Shown here: piece by piece, positions 9,435 through 19,484 of the stretch
Layout of the letters: each line of letters starts with the position of its first letter
How positions within the stretch are numbered: the first letter of the stretch is position 1
From: CAYRGQ01 sp964444885
GTDB taxonomy: Bacteria > Bacteroidota > Bacteroidia > Sphingobacteriales > Sphingobacteriaceae
NCBI GenBank assembly: GCA_964444885.1
Contig: CAYUIZ010000005.1
Location: forward strand, 1-64,000
Length of the DNA: 64,000 nt
Direction: 5' to 3'
Made by a program: the position numbers and the translations under genes
Notes under the pieces: generated by a model
What the model was told of the DNA's origin: nothing
The model's input: the letters and a program-made list of their open reading frames with translations, nothing else
Database searches by the model: none

Positions 9435-10907
9435 ATGAGCAAAGGGATTACGAGTCGGGCGACCGATTATTCGCAATGGTATAACGAGTTGGTAGTGAAG
9501 GCAGACCTGGCCGAGCATTCCGCGGTGCGGGGTTGCATGGTGATAAAACCTTATGGCTACGCGATTTGGGAAAAAATGCAGGCGGCATTGGATCAGATGT
9601 TTAAGGACACCGGCCATAGCAACGCGTATTTCCCCTTATTTATTCCCAAATCCTTTTTTTCGAAGGAAGCATCACATGTGGAAGGATTCGCCACAGAGTG
9701 CGCGGTTGTGACACACTACCGGTTGAAAAATGATGGCATGGGCAACATCATCGTGGACGAGGAAGCCAAACTGGAAGAGGAGCTCATCGTGCGTCCTACA
9801 TCCGAAACGATAATCTGGAACACCTATCGGGGTTGGATAGAATCCTATCGGGATCTGCCCATTCTTGTCAACCAGTGGGCCAACGTGGTTCGTTGGGAAA
9901 TGCGTACGCGGCTGTTCCTGCGCACCGCCGAATTCCTCTGGCAGGAGGGGCACACCGCCCACGCTACCCGCGACGAAGCCATCGAAGAGACCGAGCGCAT
10001 GCTTGACGTATACGCGGACTTTGCCGAAAACTGGATGGCCGTACCCGTCGTCAAGGGCCGAAAAACCGAAAACGAACGCTTTGCCGGCGCATTGGATACC
10101 TATTGCATCGAGGCACTAATGCAAGATGGCAAGGCCCTGCAAGCCGGCACGTCCCACTTTCTGGGGCAGAACTTCGCCAAGGCTTTTGATGTCAAGTTTA
10201 CCTCGAAAGAGGGAAAGCTGGATTACGTGTGGGCCACTTCCTGGGGGGTATCGACCCGCCTGATGGGCGCGTTGGTGATGGCGCATTCTGACGATGCCGG
10301 CCTGGTGCTGCCGCCTAAACTGGCGCCCATCCAAGTGGTTATCGTGCCCATCTACAAATCCGAGGAAGACCTCAAGGCCATAGGCGATTGGGCAGACGAG
10401 CTTATTGCCGAATTAAAAGCCAAAGGCATATCCGTCAAGTTCGATGATCGCGATACCCAACGCCCCGGTTTCAAGTTTGCCGAATGGGAGCTGAAAGGCG
10501 TACCGGTACGCATCGCTGTCGGCGCGCGCGACATGCAGAACGGAACGGTCGAGATTGCCCGCCGGGATACACAAACCAAGGAGACGGTAAGCCAGGACGG
10601 CTTGGCCGGGCGAATCACATCGCTCCTGGACGATATCCAATCGAATATTTTTAAAAAAGCGGAACAATTCAGGGACGAAAATACGACCGCGGTGGATTCG
10701 TACGACGAATTCAAGCGCGTGCTGGACGATAAAGCCGGATTCGTTTCGGCCCATTGGGACGGCACGGTAGAGACCGAAAAACGCATCAAGGAGGAAACCA
10801 AGGCGACCATCCGCTGCATCCCGTTGGATGCCGGGGAGGAGCAAGGCCAGTGTATATTGACCGGAAAATCCTCGGCCCGGCGGGTGTTATTCGCGAGAGC
10901 ATATTAA
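9435..10907 (+). CDS. proS: prolyl-tRNA synthetase (class IIa, archaeal/eukaryote-type)
   Basis: Charges tRNA-Pro. The 490-residue length and the text [40 protein letters not shown] and [12 protein letters not shown] show the compact ProRS form common in Bacteroidota, without the large editing insertion of the E. coli enzyme. The anticodon-binding domain starts near [12 protein letters not shown], and the C-terminal domain carries the usual end FARAY. It is immediately followed by an SDR gene with no gap. Confidence 0.96.
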   Translation: MSKGITSRATDYSQWYNELVVKADLAEHSAVRGCMVIKPYGYAIWEKMQAALDQMFKDTGHSNAYFPLFIPKSFFSKEASHVEGFATECAVVTHYRLKNDGMGNIIVDEEAKLEEELIVRPTSETIIWNTYRGWIESYRDLPILVNQWANVVRWEMRTRLFLRTAEFLWQEGHTAHATRDEAIEETERMLDVYADFAENWMAVPVVKGRKTENERFAGALDTYCIEALMQDGKALQAGTSHFLGQNFAKAFDVKFTSKEGKLDYVWATSWGVSTRLMGALVMAHSDDAGLVLPPKLAPIQVVIVPIYKSEEDLKAIGDWADELIAELKAKGISVKFDDRDTQRPGFKFAEWELKGVPVRIAVGARDMQNGTVEIARRDTQTKETVSQDGLAGRITSLLDDIQSNIFKKAEQFRDENTTAVDSYDEFKRVLDDKAGFVSAHWDGTVETEKRIKEETKATIRCIPLDAGEEQGQCILTGKSSARRVLFARAY

Positions 10908-10910
10908 TTG

Positions 10911-11717
10911 GTGGGACAAAACATACTCATTGTCGGTTGCGGATGGGTGGGGACTTATTGTGCCCACCGGTTTCGCGATGATTTGGGAGCCCGGGTTTCG
11001 GTAACGACCACTACGCCGGAGAAACGACAGGCGTTCGGGAAGTTGGGTGTGCATGCTTTTTTGGTTGATTTTGACGAGGCCGGGAGCGAAGTGCCCGCTG
11101 CCGCGCTGGCTGACGAGGTATTTGATACGTTGGTTGTCAGTGTGCCCATAACCCGAAAAGACGATATGGAAACGATCCGGAACCGTTTTACCCGTCTCGC
11201 CGCATTCGTAGGCAAACTCCGTTTCAAACAGGCTGTATTCTTCGGGTCGGTGGGTATTTACCCCAACGAAAATGCCGTTATCCATGAGGATAGTTATCCG
11301 GACGAGGCCCTCGACCAGAAGTTGTTGTTTGGCGAAAAGGCGTTGCGGGCCGTATCGCCCCATTTCAACCTCATGCGCTTGGGCGGGTTGTTCGGGCTGG
11401 AACGGGTCATGGCCAAGTATTTCCAGCACAAAGTCTGTATGATTGGTTACCAAACCGCCAATTTCATCCATGTTGAGGATATTTACGGGATCATCCGGCG
11501 AATGATGGAAAAAGGGATTGCCGGGTCGATATACAACGTCGTCTCTCCCGGGCATCCGTTGAAAAAGGACGTTATCCGGGTTTCGGCGGCGAAATACGGG
11601 TTTGACTTGCCATCGGGCTACGACGATTCCGATCAAACGGCCAAGCGTGTCAGTCCCGACCGGTTGATCCATGATTTGGACTATGCCTTTATTTACCCGT
11701 CGCCACTTGACTTCTAG
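10911..11717 (+). CDS. NAD(P)-dependent epimerase/dehydratase-like SDR protein
   Basis: An extended short-chain dehydrogenase-like protein of about 268 aa. It starts with a Rossmann fingerprint ILIVGCGWVGTY and has FGSVGIYP, LMRLGGLFGLER and NFIHVEDIYGII, typical of atypical SDRs of the NAD-dependent epimerase/dehydratase group. The canonical YxxxK motif is not clear, so catalysis is uncertain. The start is GTG at 10911 or TTG at 10908; either sits directly on the proS stop, implying translational coupling. Substrate unknown. Confidence 0.82.
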   Translation: MGQNILIVGCGWVGTYCAHRFRDDLGARVSVTTTTPEKRQAFGKLGVHAFLVDFDEAGSEVPAAALADEVFDTLVVSVPITRKDDMETIRNRFTRLAAFVGKLRFKQAVFFGSVGIYPNENAVIHEDSYPDEALDQKLLFGEKALRAVSPHFNLMRLGGLFGLERVMAKYFQHKVCMIGYQTANFIHVEDIYGIIRRMMEKGIAGSIYNVVSPGHPLKKDVIRVSAAKYGFDLPSGYDDSDQTAKRVSPDRLIHDLDYAFIYPSPLDF

Positions 11718-11741
11718 GCGTCAGTATTTTGTATGCCAAAG

Positions 11742-11877
11742 GGTGATGATGGGTGCACGACAAATCCGCACAAACCCGTGGTTGGTGTTGTCACCGACCA
11801 CTTTCCCGGGTCTGGCGGTTGGTCATAAGACACAACCGCAGGTGAGAAGGGAAGTATGTCGTGCACCCGGTGATGAT
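11742..11877. mobile_element. MITE-like element with 12-bp terminal inverted repeats and 9-bp target duplication
   Basis: The element proper is 11751-11868 (118 bp). Its ends are perfect inverted repeats, GGGTGCACGACA (11751-11762) and TGTCGTGCACCC (11857-11868). It is flanked exactly by the direct repeat GGTGATGAT (11742-11750 and 11869-11877), as expected for a target-site duplication. Two internal hairpins are present: 11778-11787 with 11792-11801 (one G-T pair) and GCGGTTG (11815-11821) with CAACCGC (11833-11839). It carries no ORF and must rely on a transposase elsewhere. Confidence 0.72.
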
Positions 11878-11962
11878 TCCTTTCTTTCATGAATTATTAA
11901 TTTACGGGTGACATGGGGTTTATATGCGTTGTTTACTTTAGCAGCTAGACACGCGAAAGACA

Positions 11963-12172
11963 ATGACAAAATCCAGTATTGAAATAACGGACACCCAATA
12001 CCTTATCCGGCTAAACAAGGATGAGTTTGGCTACGCCAAGTTAAAGCTTTTCATGGCGCACCTGCTTTCCGACCAAGCTGTTTCCTTGCAAGGCGAGGAG
12101 CGCGCGCATGATCAAGTCGCTCGGTACCACACCGATCATGGCGATCGGTTTGACCACCTCGGCGATAAATAA
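11963..12172 (+). CDS. small hypothetical protein
   Basis: A 69-residue reading frame beginning MTKSSIEITDTQYLIRLNKD. The first half looks protein-like (alternating polar and hydrophobic residues, then KLKLFMAHLLSD), while the His/Asp-rich end does not resemble any family I know. It lies between the MITE-like element and thrS. A short antitoxin-like or leader protein is possible, but no partner gene is present. It could also be a chance frame. Confidence 0.4.
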   Translation: MTKSSIEITDTQYLIRLNKDEFGYAKLKLFMAHLLSDQAVSLQGEERAHDQVARYHTDHGDRFDHLGDK

Positions 12173-12273
12173 TAACCTGGATGTTTGACGGCGGGTGATG
12201 GCCCGTTGTTTTCGTTTTACCGTCCCGGTGCCATCAGCGGGAGGTTTGTCGCGGTTCGTTCGATTGTTTTTTC

Positions 12274-12302
12274 CTTAGTCTCCCTTTTCCTTGCTATCTT
12301 TG
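12274..12302 (+). promoter_or_regulatory. probable promoter of the thrS-infC-rpmI-rplT operon
   Basis: TATCTTTG at 12295-12302 matches the -7 consensus, with TTA at 12274-12276, 18 bp upstream, as a weak -33. The implied leader is about 65 nt to the thrS ATG. Confidence 0.5.
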
Positions 12303-12374
12303 CGCCTGAAACATAAATCACACTTGTAGCGTGGTTTCGTATATTTTTTGACAAACTAACAATCATAGTTGTAC

Positions 12375-14300
12375 ATGATTCAGATTACACTGCCCGACGG
12401 CTCGGTCCGTTCTTATGATTCGGGCACGACAGCCCATCAAATTGCCTTATCTATTTCGGAAGGTTTAGCACGCAACGTATTGGCCGCGGAGGTCAATGGC
12501 GAGGTTTGGGACGCTTCACGGCCCATAGAAAGCGATGCTGCCGTGCGTTTGCTGACATGGAACGATGCGGAAGGCAAGTCGACGTTTTGGCATTCATCGG
12601 CACACCTGATGGCCGAAGCCCTGGAAGCGCTCTACCCGGGCATTAAGTTCGGCATCGGCCCGGCCATCGAAACCGGTTTTTACTACGATGTGGATTTTGG
12701 CGACCGCGAATTTTCTTCAGACGATTTCAAACAAATTGAAGACAAGATCCTCGAACTGGCCCGCACGAAGTCCGAATACGTACGCAGCGCGGTCAGCAAG
12801 GCCGAGGCCACGGCATATTTTATCGAAAAGGGTGACGAATACAAACTTGACCTGATCAAGGATTTGGAAGATGGCAGCATCACGCTTTACCAGCAAGGGA
12901 ATTTTACCGACCTGTGCCGCGGACCGCATATTCCGAACACGGGATTCGTCAAAGCTGTCAAGCTGACGAACGTAGCCGGTGCCTACTGGCGGGGCGACGA
13001 AAGCCGCAAGCAGCTGACGCGGATTTATGGGGTTACCTTCCCCAAGGCGAGCGAACTTGCCGATTACCTCAAGATGATTGAGGAGGCGAAAAAGCGCGAC
13101 CACCGCAAGCTGGGCAAGGAGATGGAATTGTTCGCCTTTTCGGAGAAAGTGGGCATGGGCTTGCCGCTGTGGCTGCCCAAAGGCGCCCGCCTGCGCCAGA
13201 AGCTGATCGATTTCCTGCAGCGCGCCCAGCTCAAAGCCGGGTATGAACCCGTGGTGACACCCCACATCGGACACAAAAACCTCTATGTGACTTCCGGGCA
13301 TTACGATAAATACGGCGAGGACTCGTTTCAGCCCATTGCCACACCCCAGGAAGGGGAGGAGTTCTTCCTCAAACCGATGAACTGCCCGCACCACTGCGAG
13401 ATTTACAAAACCAAACCGCGTTCGTACAAGGACCTGCCCATCCGTTTTGCGGAGTTCGGCACGGTGTATCGTTATGAGCAGAGCGGGGAGCTGCATGGGC
13501 TGACGCGCGTGCGTGGCTTTACCCAAGACGATGCACACTTGTTCTGCCGGCCGGATCAAGTGAAGGATGAATTTAAAAAGGTTATCGATCTGGTACTCTA
13601 TGTGTTCGATGCCTTGGGTTTTGCCGAGTACACCGCGCAGGTATCCCTCCGCGACCGCGAAAACCGGTCGAAATATATTGGCTCGGATGAGAATTGGGAC
13701 CTGGCCGAGCAGGCCATTATCGAAGCGGCTGCCGAGAAGGGACTAACCACCGTGGTGGAGTATGGCGAAGCGGCTTTCTACGGACCGAAACTGGACTTTA
13801 TGGTACGCGACGCATTGGGTCGCAAGTGGCAATTGGGCACCATCCAAGTGGACTACAACCTGCCCGAGCGTTTTGAGCTCGAGTATACCGGCAGCGATAA
13901 TGCCAAGCACCGCCCGGTGATGATCCACCGTGCGCCGTTTGGCTCGATGGAACGCTTTGTAGCCGTGCTAATTGAGCACTGCGCGGGGCAGTTTCCGTTG
14001 TGGCTTGCACCGGAGCAATTTATCATTCTTCCCGTATCCGAAAAATACGAGGAATATGCGAAAAAACTTTTAGAATCGCTTAATAATTCCGATATTCGCG
14101 GCTTGGCAGATTTGCGTGATGAGAAGGTGGGAAGGAAGATCCGGGACGCGGAAGTCAGAAAAATACCGTACATGCTGATTGTCGGCCAAAAAGAAGTCGA
14201 TAGTGGCACGGTTTCTGTGCGTAAGCATGGCTCCGTTGAATTGGGAACCCTAACTACGGAAGCATTTAGCGAATTATTAATAAAAGAGATAACCGTTTAA
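12375..14300 (+). CDS. thrS: threonyl-tRNA synthetase
   Basis: Charges tRNA-Thr. The 641-residue product has an N-terminal TGS domain ([20 protein letters not shown]), then an editing domain with [11 protein letters not shown] and the zinc/editing residues of [12 protein letters not shown], then the class II core with [10 protein letters not shown] (zinc Cys), [20 protein letters not shown] and the C-terminal anticodon-binding domain. ATG at 12375 is preferred over TTG at 12369. It heads the conserved thrS-infC-rpmI-rplT cluster. Confidence 0.97.
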   Translation: MIQITLPDGSVRSYDSGTTAHQIALSISEGLARNVLAAEVNGEVWDASRPIESDAAVRLLTWNDAEGKSTFWHSSAHLMAEALEALYPGIKFGIGPAIETGFYYDVDFGDREFSSDDFKQIEDKILELARTKSEYVRSAVSKAEATAYFIEKGDEYKLDLIKDLEDGSITLYQQGNFTDLCRGPHIPNTGFVKAVKLTNVAGAYWRGDESRKQLTRIYGVTFPKASELADYLKMIEEAKKRDHRKLGKEMELFAFSEKVGMGLPLWLPKGARLRQKLIDFLQRAQLKAGYEPVVTPHIGHKNLYVTSGHYDKYGEDSFQPIATPQEGEEFFLKPMNCPHHCEIYKTKPRSYKDLPIRFAEFGTVYRYEQSGELHGLTRVRGFTQDDAHLFCRPDQVKDEFKKVIDLVLYVFDALGFAEYTAQVSLRDRENRSKYIGSDENWDLAEQAIIEAAAEKGLTTVVEYGEAAFYGPKLDFMVRDALGRKWQLGTIQVDYNLPERFELEYTGSDNAKHRPVMIHRAPFGSMERFVAVLIEHCAGQFPLWLAPEQFIILPVSEKYEEYAKKLLESLNNSDIRGLADLRDEKVGRKIRDAEVRKIPYMLIVGQKEVDSGTVSVRKHGSVELGTLTTEAFSELLIKEITV

Positions 14301-14311
14301 TTTAGAATCAT

Positions 14312-14869
14312 TTGGCATTAAAAAGACCAGGTTTCAGAGGCCCAAGGCCACCATTTAAGAAAAAGGAGCCCGACCATCGCATTAACGAGCTGATCCGGGT
14401 GCCTGAAGTGCGTTTAGTAGGGGACAACGTCGAGCAGGGGATTTTCCCCACGCGCAAGGCGCTGGAATTGGCTGATCAGCTGGAGTTGGATCTCGTCGAG
14501 ATTTCACCCAACGCGACGCCTCCCGTCTGCAAAATCATGGACTACAATAAGTTCATGTACGAGCAGAAGAAAAAGCAGAAAGAAATCAAGGCCAATGCCA
14601 AGCAAACGGTCATCAAGGAGATCCGTTTCGGGCCCAATACGAGCGAGCACGATTTTGAATTCAAACTGCGCCACGCGATCAAGTTTTTGGAAGCAGGCGA
14701 AAAGGTTCGTGCCTACGTGCATTTCAAAGGACGTGCCATTGTGTACAAAGAGCAGGGTGAGATTCTCCTGTTGCGCTTCGCGCAAGCCTTGGAAGACTAC
14801 GGTAAAGTGGAATTGTTGCCTAAGCTGGAAGGCAAGCGCATGTTCCTGACCCTGGCGCCCAAGAAATAA
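14312..14869 (+). CDS. infC: translation initiation factor IF-3
   Basis: Binds the 30S subunit and checks start-codon and initiator tRNA choice. The 185-residue protein shows [19 protein letters not shown] and the C-domain [20 protein letters not shown]. The only in-frame start after the upstream stop TAG (14303-14305) is TTG at 14312, followed by [17 protein letters not shown], which is the normal family N-terminus. A non-AUG start fits known IF-3 autoregulation, since IF-3 discriminates against such codons. It begins 11 bp after thrS. Confidence 0.95.
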   Translation: MALKRPGFRGPRPPFKKKEPDHRINELIRVPEVRLVGDNVEQGIFPTRKALELADQLELDLVEISPNATPPVCKIMDYNKFMYEQKKKQKEIKANAKQTVIKEIRFGPNTSEHDFEFKLRHAIKFLEAGEKVRAYVHFKGRAIVYKEQGEILLLRFAQALEDYGKVELLPKLEGKRMFLTLAPKK

Positions 14870-14913
14870 AAAGCATATTAACAACGATTGATAGATAAAG
14901 AAAGAGAGCAGAC

Positions 14914-15114
14914 ATGCCAAAAGTAAAAACAAATTCCAGTGCCAAGAAGCGTTTCAAGCTGACCGGTACGGGAAAAATAGCACGCAAGAACGCTTTTAAA
15001 AGTCACATTCTGACCAAAAAGAGCACGAAGCAAAAGCGGAACCTGACTCAAACCAGTCTGGTTTCTGATGGCGATACCGGCAACGTAAAGCGGATGCTGG
15101 GTATCGGCAAGTAA
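14914..15114 (+). CDS. rpmI: 50S ribosomal protein L35
   Basis: A basic 66-residue protein beginning [22 protein letters not shown], the L35 signature. It is preceded by an AAGAGAG purine stretch and lies between infC and rplT in the conserved order. Confidence 0.97.
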   Translation: MPKVKTNSSAKKRFKLTGTGKIARKNAFKSHILTKKSTKQKRNLTQTSLVSDGDTGNVKRMLGIGK

Positions 15115-15228
15115 AAGGGCATTGGCCGTGAGGCCGGAGCCAGAACAAGAATTATAGAATCATGAACCAGGTGCCGGGTCGTAAGTCTGTTGGAAAACAC
15201 AGCGCCTGCCACCAAAAATTGCAACATT

Positions 15229-15573
15229 ATGCCACGTTCGGTTAACGCAGTAGCGTCGCGCAGGCGACGCAAAAAGATCCTTAAATTAGCCAAAGGCTAT
15301 TACGGATCGCGCAGCAAGGTTTACACCATTGCTAAAAACACAGTAGAAAAGGGATTGCTGTATGCTTATCGCGACCGCAAGACCAAAAAGAGGGAATTCA
15401 GAGCACTTTGGATCCAACGTATTAATGCCGGTGCACGCCAGCATGGAATTTCATATTCGCAGCTGATGGGCAAACTGAATGCTAACAACATCGGGTTGAA
15501 CCGTAAGGTGTTGGCTGATTTAGCCATGAATAATCCGGAAGCATTCAAAGCGGTAGTAGATACGGTGAAATAA
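15229..15573 (+). CDS. rplT: 50S ribosomal protein L20
   Basis: A 114-residue early-assembly 23S rRNA-binding protein, also a known operon repressor in other bacteria. It starts [20 protein letters not shown] at ATG 15229; the frame is open to 15190, but that extension is not part of the family. The RNA-binding N-terminal helix and the globular end ([18 protein letters not shown]) are intact. It ends the operon and is followed by a hairpin terminator. Confidence 0.97.
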   Translation: MPRSVNAVASRRRRKKILKLAKGYYGSRSKVYTIAKNTVEKGLLYAYRDRKTKKREFRALWIQRINAGARQHGISYSQLMGKLNANNIGLNRKVLADLAMNNPEAFKAVVDTVK

Positions 15574-15612
15574 GTGTTTTAGAAAACCCGATATCAATCT
15601 TGTTAACTATGG

Positions 15613-15641
15613 AAAAGGAGGCTGTGAAGCCTCCTTTTTTT
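15613..15641 (+). terminator. intrinsic terminator of the thrS-rplT operon
   Basis: AAAAGGAGGCT (15613-15623) pairs with AGCCTCCTTTT (15628-15638) around a GTGA loop and runs into a T tract. Confidence 0.9.
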
Positions 15642-15679
15642 GTAGGGATATACCTTCCCCTGCGGGGAATGGGCTAATT

Positions 15680-15907
15680 CTAACCGGCGATCGGCTCAAT
15701 CTGGAATCCCGCCTTTTTCACTGATTCGACGACCTCTTCGCCAGTGGCACCCGCCAAGGATACGGATAGTATCTTGTCCTTGTCGTCCGTATCGACAGTC
15801 CAGCTCGCCAGACCTTCCAATTTTTCTAAATGCGGCTTCACCGCGGCCACGCATCCGCTGCAGTTAATGGTAGTCTTAAATTTGATGTTTTGCTTGTTAT
15901 CTTCCAT
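15680..15907 (-). CDS. heavy-metal-associated (copper chaperone-like) protein
   Basis: A 75-residue HMA-fold protein with the metal-binding motif NCSGC in the first loop, followed by the usual beta-alpha-beta spacing. It should carry Cu(I) and pass it to the P-type ATPase whose gene ends 29 bp upstream on the same strand. I chose ATG at 15907; an in-frame ATG at 15949 would overlap the ATPase end. In other bacteria such pairs are called copZ/copA. Confidence 0.88.
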   Translation of the reverse strand: MEDNKQNIKFKTTINCSGCVAAVKPHLEKLEGLASWTVDTDDKDKILSVSLAGATGEEVVESVKKAGFQIEPIAG

Positions 15908-15936
15908 GATATGTGTTTTATAAATTGTAACTCCTT

Positions 15937-18162
15937 TTATTTTTTCCATTTCAATCGCAAGCTGTTGCTGACGACGCTGACGCTGCTCAGCGCCATGGCA
16001 GCACCCGCGATCATGGGATTGAGCAAGAACCCGTTGATGGGGTACAGGATGCCGGCGGCAATGGGGATCCCGATCAGGTTGTAGATAAACGCCCAGAACA
16101 AGTTCTGCCTGATCGTGGCTACGGTCTGCTTCGACAAGCGAACTGCTTGGGGGATTTTAGCCAAATCAGAAGAAAGAATAGTCATTTTGGCAACATCCAT
16201 CGCGATATCGCTTCCTTTGCCCATGGCGATGCTGACGTCCGCCGTGGCTAGTGCGGTGCTGTCATTGATACCGTCACCGACCATCGCTACGGTCTTGCCT
16301 TGACGCTGCAACTCCTCTACAAACTTCGCTTTTTGCTGGGGCAATGTTTCCGCTTGGTAGTGCGCAATTCCCGTCTGCTTGGCAATAGCCTTGGCGGTCG
16401 CCTCGTTATCACCCGTCAGCATGTACGTTTCGATGCCCATGCCTTGCAGTTCGCGGATAGCGGCGACAGAAGTCTCCTTGATTTGATCCGCAATGGCCAG
16501 AACGGCTAGCGCCTTTGACTGGTCGGCAAACCAGATTACGGTTTTGGCGGCATCGCCCCAGGCGTCTGCTTGCTTTTGCAGTTCCGCATCGATGCGGATA
16601 TTCCTTTCGGCTAATAACCGCTTGTTGCCCGCATAATACGGTTGCCCTTGGTAGACGGCCTGCGCACCCTTTCCGGTAATGCTTTCAAACTGGTCTAAGC
16701 GCACGCCGGGTACGCCGTCGAGATACCGGGTGATGGCATCTGCCAAGGGGTGTTCGGATTGTTTTTCCAAGCTGTAAAGGATGCTTTTCGTGTCTTCCTC
16801 GCCCGGCAACCACGTTGCGCCGGTCACTTCCGGCTTGCCTTCGGTAATGGTACCGGTCTTGTCAAGCACGATGGCATCTATTTGCTTGGCCAGTTCAAGG
16901 CTTTCGGCGTCTTTGATCAGGATACCGGCTTCGGCACCCTTGCCCACGCCCACCATGATGGCCGTAGGCGTGGCCAGCCCCAGCGCACAGGGACAGGCGA
17001 TGACCAGCACAGTGATGGCTGTAAGCAAGCCTTGCACTACGCCATTGCTCCCGCCCAGGGTCGCCCACAAGATGAATGTCAGCAAGGCAATACCCATCAC
17101 AACAGGAACGAACACGCCCGCGATCTTGTCTACCAATTTCTGGACCGGCGCTTTGCTGCCCTGTGCGTCCTGCACCGTTTTGATAATCTGTGCCAGCAGG
17201 GTTTCCTTGCCCACCTTCAGTGCCTTGAATTGAAAGCTGCCCCGCTGGTTGATTGTGCCGGCAAATACCTTTTCATTTTCGGCCTTCAACACAGGGATGG
17301 GCTCTCCGCTGAGCATGCTTTCGTCTACATAGGAATGGCCTGCCGTAACTAGGCCGTCCACGGCAACTTTTTCGCCCGGTTTGACCAACAGGATATCGCC
17401 TACAGCCACATCGTCGATCGGGACTTCCTTTTCTTCACCGTCCGGCAGGATGCGGATGATGGTTTTCGGTTGCAAGCCCATCAACTTTTTGATTGCCGAG
17501 GAAGTATTTCCCTTCGCCCGTTCTTCGAGCAGCCTACCCAATAGAATAAAGGCGATGATGACCGCAGCCGCCTCAAAATAGACATGGGCCTCCAGTCCCC
17601 GCTGATGCCAGAATTCGGGCCAAACCATGTTAAATACGCTGAATATGTATGCAATACCCGTGCTCAGTGCCACGAGGGTATCCATGTTTGCCCGGCCGTG
17701 CCTAGCCTGGCTCCAAGCGTTCGCAAAGAAATCGCGCCCGAGCCACAGCACCACAGGCGTAGTGAATATCCACATGATTTCGTTGGCGTAGGGGATATTC
17801 ATGAAAAACATCCCGATCGCTACGACCGGGACGGATAGGACGATAGCCCACGTTGTCCGCTGCTTTAATGATCTGAACTTGCGTTCGTGGATTGCTTCGA
17901 TCGTTTCCTGCTGCGTATCCTCGTTTTCGATCAGCAAATCGAATCCGATGGAACGGACGGCCTCTTGGAGTAGTTGGGGATTGGTTTCGCTAGTTTGGTA
18001 CTCGACAGCGAGCGTTTCGGTTGCGAAGTTAACGGAAGCGTCGATTACCCCCTTTGCGGATTTGACCATGGACTCGGTACTGCTTGCGCAAGAAGCACAG
18101 TTCATGTGCAATACCGGGAAGGTCTGTTTTACGGTTGTATTATGTGAACTTGATGTTGGCAT
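15937..18162 (-). CDS. copA: copper-exporting P1B-type ATPase
   Basis: A 741-residue Cu(I) efflux pump of the inner membrane. One N-terminal HMA domain has MNCASC (Cys22 and Cys25). The transmembrane metal site is CPC (390-392), the phosphorylated aspartate is in DKTGT (Asp434), and the hinge GDGINDS is intact. Eight hydrophobic segments are expected for this class. Copper rather than zinc or cadmium specificity is inferred from CPC plus the N- and S-rich last helices (YNLIGIP, MALSSVSVVSNSLRL). The small HMA protein follows it. Confidence 0.95.
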   Translation of the reverse strand: MPTSSSHNTTVKQTFPVLHMNCASCASSTESMVKSAKGVIDASVNFATETLAVEYQTSETNPQLLQEAVRSIGFDLLIENEDTQQETIEAIHERKFRSLKQRTTWAIVLSVPVVAIGMFFMNIPYANEIMWIFTTPVVLWLGRDFFANAWSQARHGRANMDTLVALSTGIAYIFSVFNMVWPEFWHQRGLEAHVYFEAAAVIIAFILLGRLLEERAKGNTSSAIKKLMGLQPKTIIRILPDGEEKEVPIDDVAVGDILLVKPGEKVAVDGLVTAGHSYVDESMLSGEPIPVLKAENEKVFAGTINQRGSFQFKALKVGKETLLAQIIKTVQDAQGSKAPVQKLVDKIAGVFVPVVMGIALLTFILWATLGGSNGVVQGLLTAITVLVIACPCALGLATPTAIMVGVGKGAEAGILIKDAESLELAKQIDAIVLDKTGTITEGKPEVTGATWLPGEEDTKSILYSLEKQSEHPLADAITRYLDGVPGVRLDQFESITGKGAQAVYQGQPYYAGNKRLLAERNIRIDAELQKQADAWGDAAKTVIWFADQSKALAVLAIADQIKETSVAAIRELQGMGIETYMLTGDNEATAKAIAKQTGIAHYQAETLPQQKAKFVEELQRQGKTVAMVGDGINDSTALATADVSIAMGKGSDIAMDVAKMTILSSDLAKIPQAVRLSKQTVATIRQNLFWAFIYNLIGIPIAAGILYPINGFLLNPMIAGAAMALSSVSVVSNSLRLKWKK

Positions 18163-18496
18163 TTCGTGTTTTATTAGGTACTAACACAAAGGTCGCCATA
18201 AATGTCCGGCTACACGTTACGTTATTTTGGGAAACTGTTGTAAGATTTTACGTTTCCGCTTGTTCGGCGTAGTTGTATAAGCAAAGGTAGCTGTGATCCC
18301 TGTGCCATCCTGCTTTTCGGTTTTTTTTTGCGCGGGGAGGTGGCCGTCACTTCCCGAGGTTATAGTGGCCGCTTCATGTGAATGGCGTATTTCTGTGCGG
18401 TATGTTTGACCGTAAGCACGAAACACTTATTATTGTAGCATAGACCACAAGCCTGATCTACGGACTGGTTTTATTGACGTGTTATAGAATCTGATT
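18163..18496. other. divergent intergenic region
   Basis: Lies between copA (leftward) and the phosphoesterase (rightward). CAAAGGTA at 18282-18289 reads TACCTTTG on the minus strand, a good -7 element about 120 bp before copA, but no clear -33 is seen. I see no copper-box palindrome, gene or RNA here. Confidence 0.45.
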
Positions 18497-19393
18497 ATGC
18501 GTACGCCCAAACCGACCCAGTTGGCCTTTTTGCTGCCGTTTTTCCTTTGGTTTTTTTCAGAGCCTCTTGTCGTTGCCCAATCGGGACAACGTTTTTCCTT
18601 TGTATTCATGACGGACGTGCATATCAAAAACGAGCCTCATGTGCTAACGTCCTATCGCCGGGCCATCGACAGTATCAACGCCCTGGAACCGGATTTCGTG
18701 CTTTCGGGCGGGGACCAAGTGTTCGACGTGATGCGGGGCAACGTGGCGAAGTCGGATTCCCTGTTTCAGTTATTCCTGTCTGAAAGCGCTCGCATCCGCG
18801 CCCCTGTGCACACCGCCGTGGGCAACCATGAACTGTTCGGTATTTATGAGGTGAGTCCGACCGACCACACCCACCCGGATTATAAATATGGCATGTATGA
18901 GCGTTATTTTGGCGCGCCCTATTATTCGTTTTCCCACAAAGGCTGGCATATCGTGGTGTTAAATAACCTGGACGTGGAAGGTTACAAGTTCTTTGCCGGG
19001 ATCGATGAGGAACAACTCGAATGGCTGGCGCATGACCTGGCGCAGCTGCCGCCGGAAACCCCAGTGATTATGATGATGCACGTGCCGATTGTTTCCGTCC
19101 AAAACCAATACCGGAGCACGGGCGGAGGCGCGGGCCCGAGTGTCGTTAACAAGGACCGTCTTATGGCACTCATCCAACAACATGATGTCAGGCTGGTTTT
19201 GCAGGGTCACCTGCACTTCCCCGAAGATATTTATGTGCTGAACCGTACCCGCTTTATAACGGGCGGCGCGATTGCGGGCCGGCCCTCTTGGCGCGGTTTG
19301 GAGAATGGCCCCCGCGGTTTTCTTCATTTCCAGATCGATGGTGATGATTTAACCTATCGATTCGTGGCGTATGATACGATGAATGCGAAATGA
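18497..19393 (+). CDS. secreted calcineurin-like metallophosphoesterase
   Basis: A 298-residue exported phosphoesterase. A signal peptide (FLLPFFLWFFSEPLVVAQ) is followed by the di-metal motifs in order: FMTDVHI, SGGDQVFD, VGNHE, MMMHVPI and LQGHLHFP. It resembles the DNA repair/cyclic-nucleotide phosphodiesterase superfamily but is extracytoplasmic here, so phosphate scavenging or nucleotide turnover in the periplasm is likely. It stands alone, divergent from copA. Confidence 0.88.
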   Translation: MRTPKPTQLAFLLPFFLWFFSEPLVVAQSGQRFSFVFMTDVHIKNEPHVLTSYRRAIDSINALEPDFVLSGGDQVFDVMRGNVAKSDSLFQLFLSESARIRAPVHTAVGNHELFGIYEVSPTDHTHPDYKYGMYERYFGAPYYSFSHKGWHIVVLNNLDVEGYKFFAGIDEEQLEWLAHDLAQLPPETPVIMMMHVPIVSVQNQYRSTGGGAGPSVVNKDRLMALIQQHDVRLVLQGHLHFPEDIYVLNRTRFITGGAIAGRPSWRGLENGPRGFLHFQIDGDDLTYRFVAYDTMNAK

Positions 19394-19484
19394 GACACGC
19401 AACAACTAGTGTACAGCCTTCTTTTGAACGACATTAAGCTGTAGTTTTACGAACAAACGCACAATCAATAAATAATGAAAAGGG

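Noticed and set aside
11751..11868. Three-way-junction riboswitch or small RNA
   Set aside because: The fold is attractive, but the exact 9-bp flanking duplication is better explained by insertion of an element, and no known aptamer motif is present.
16750..17352. 200-codon frame opposite copA
   Set aside because: Antisense shadow of the ATPase gene without protein-like features.
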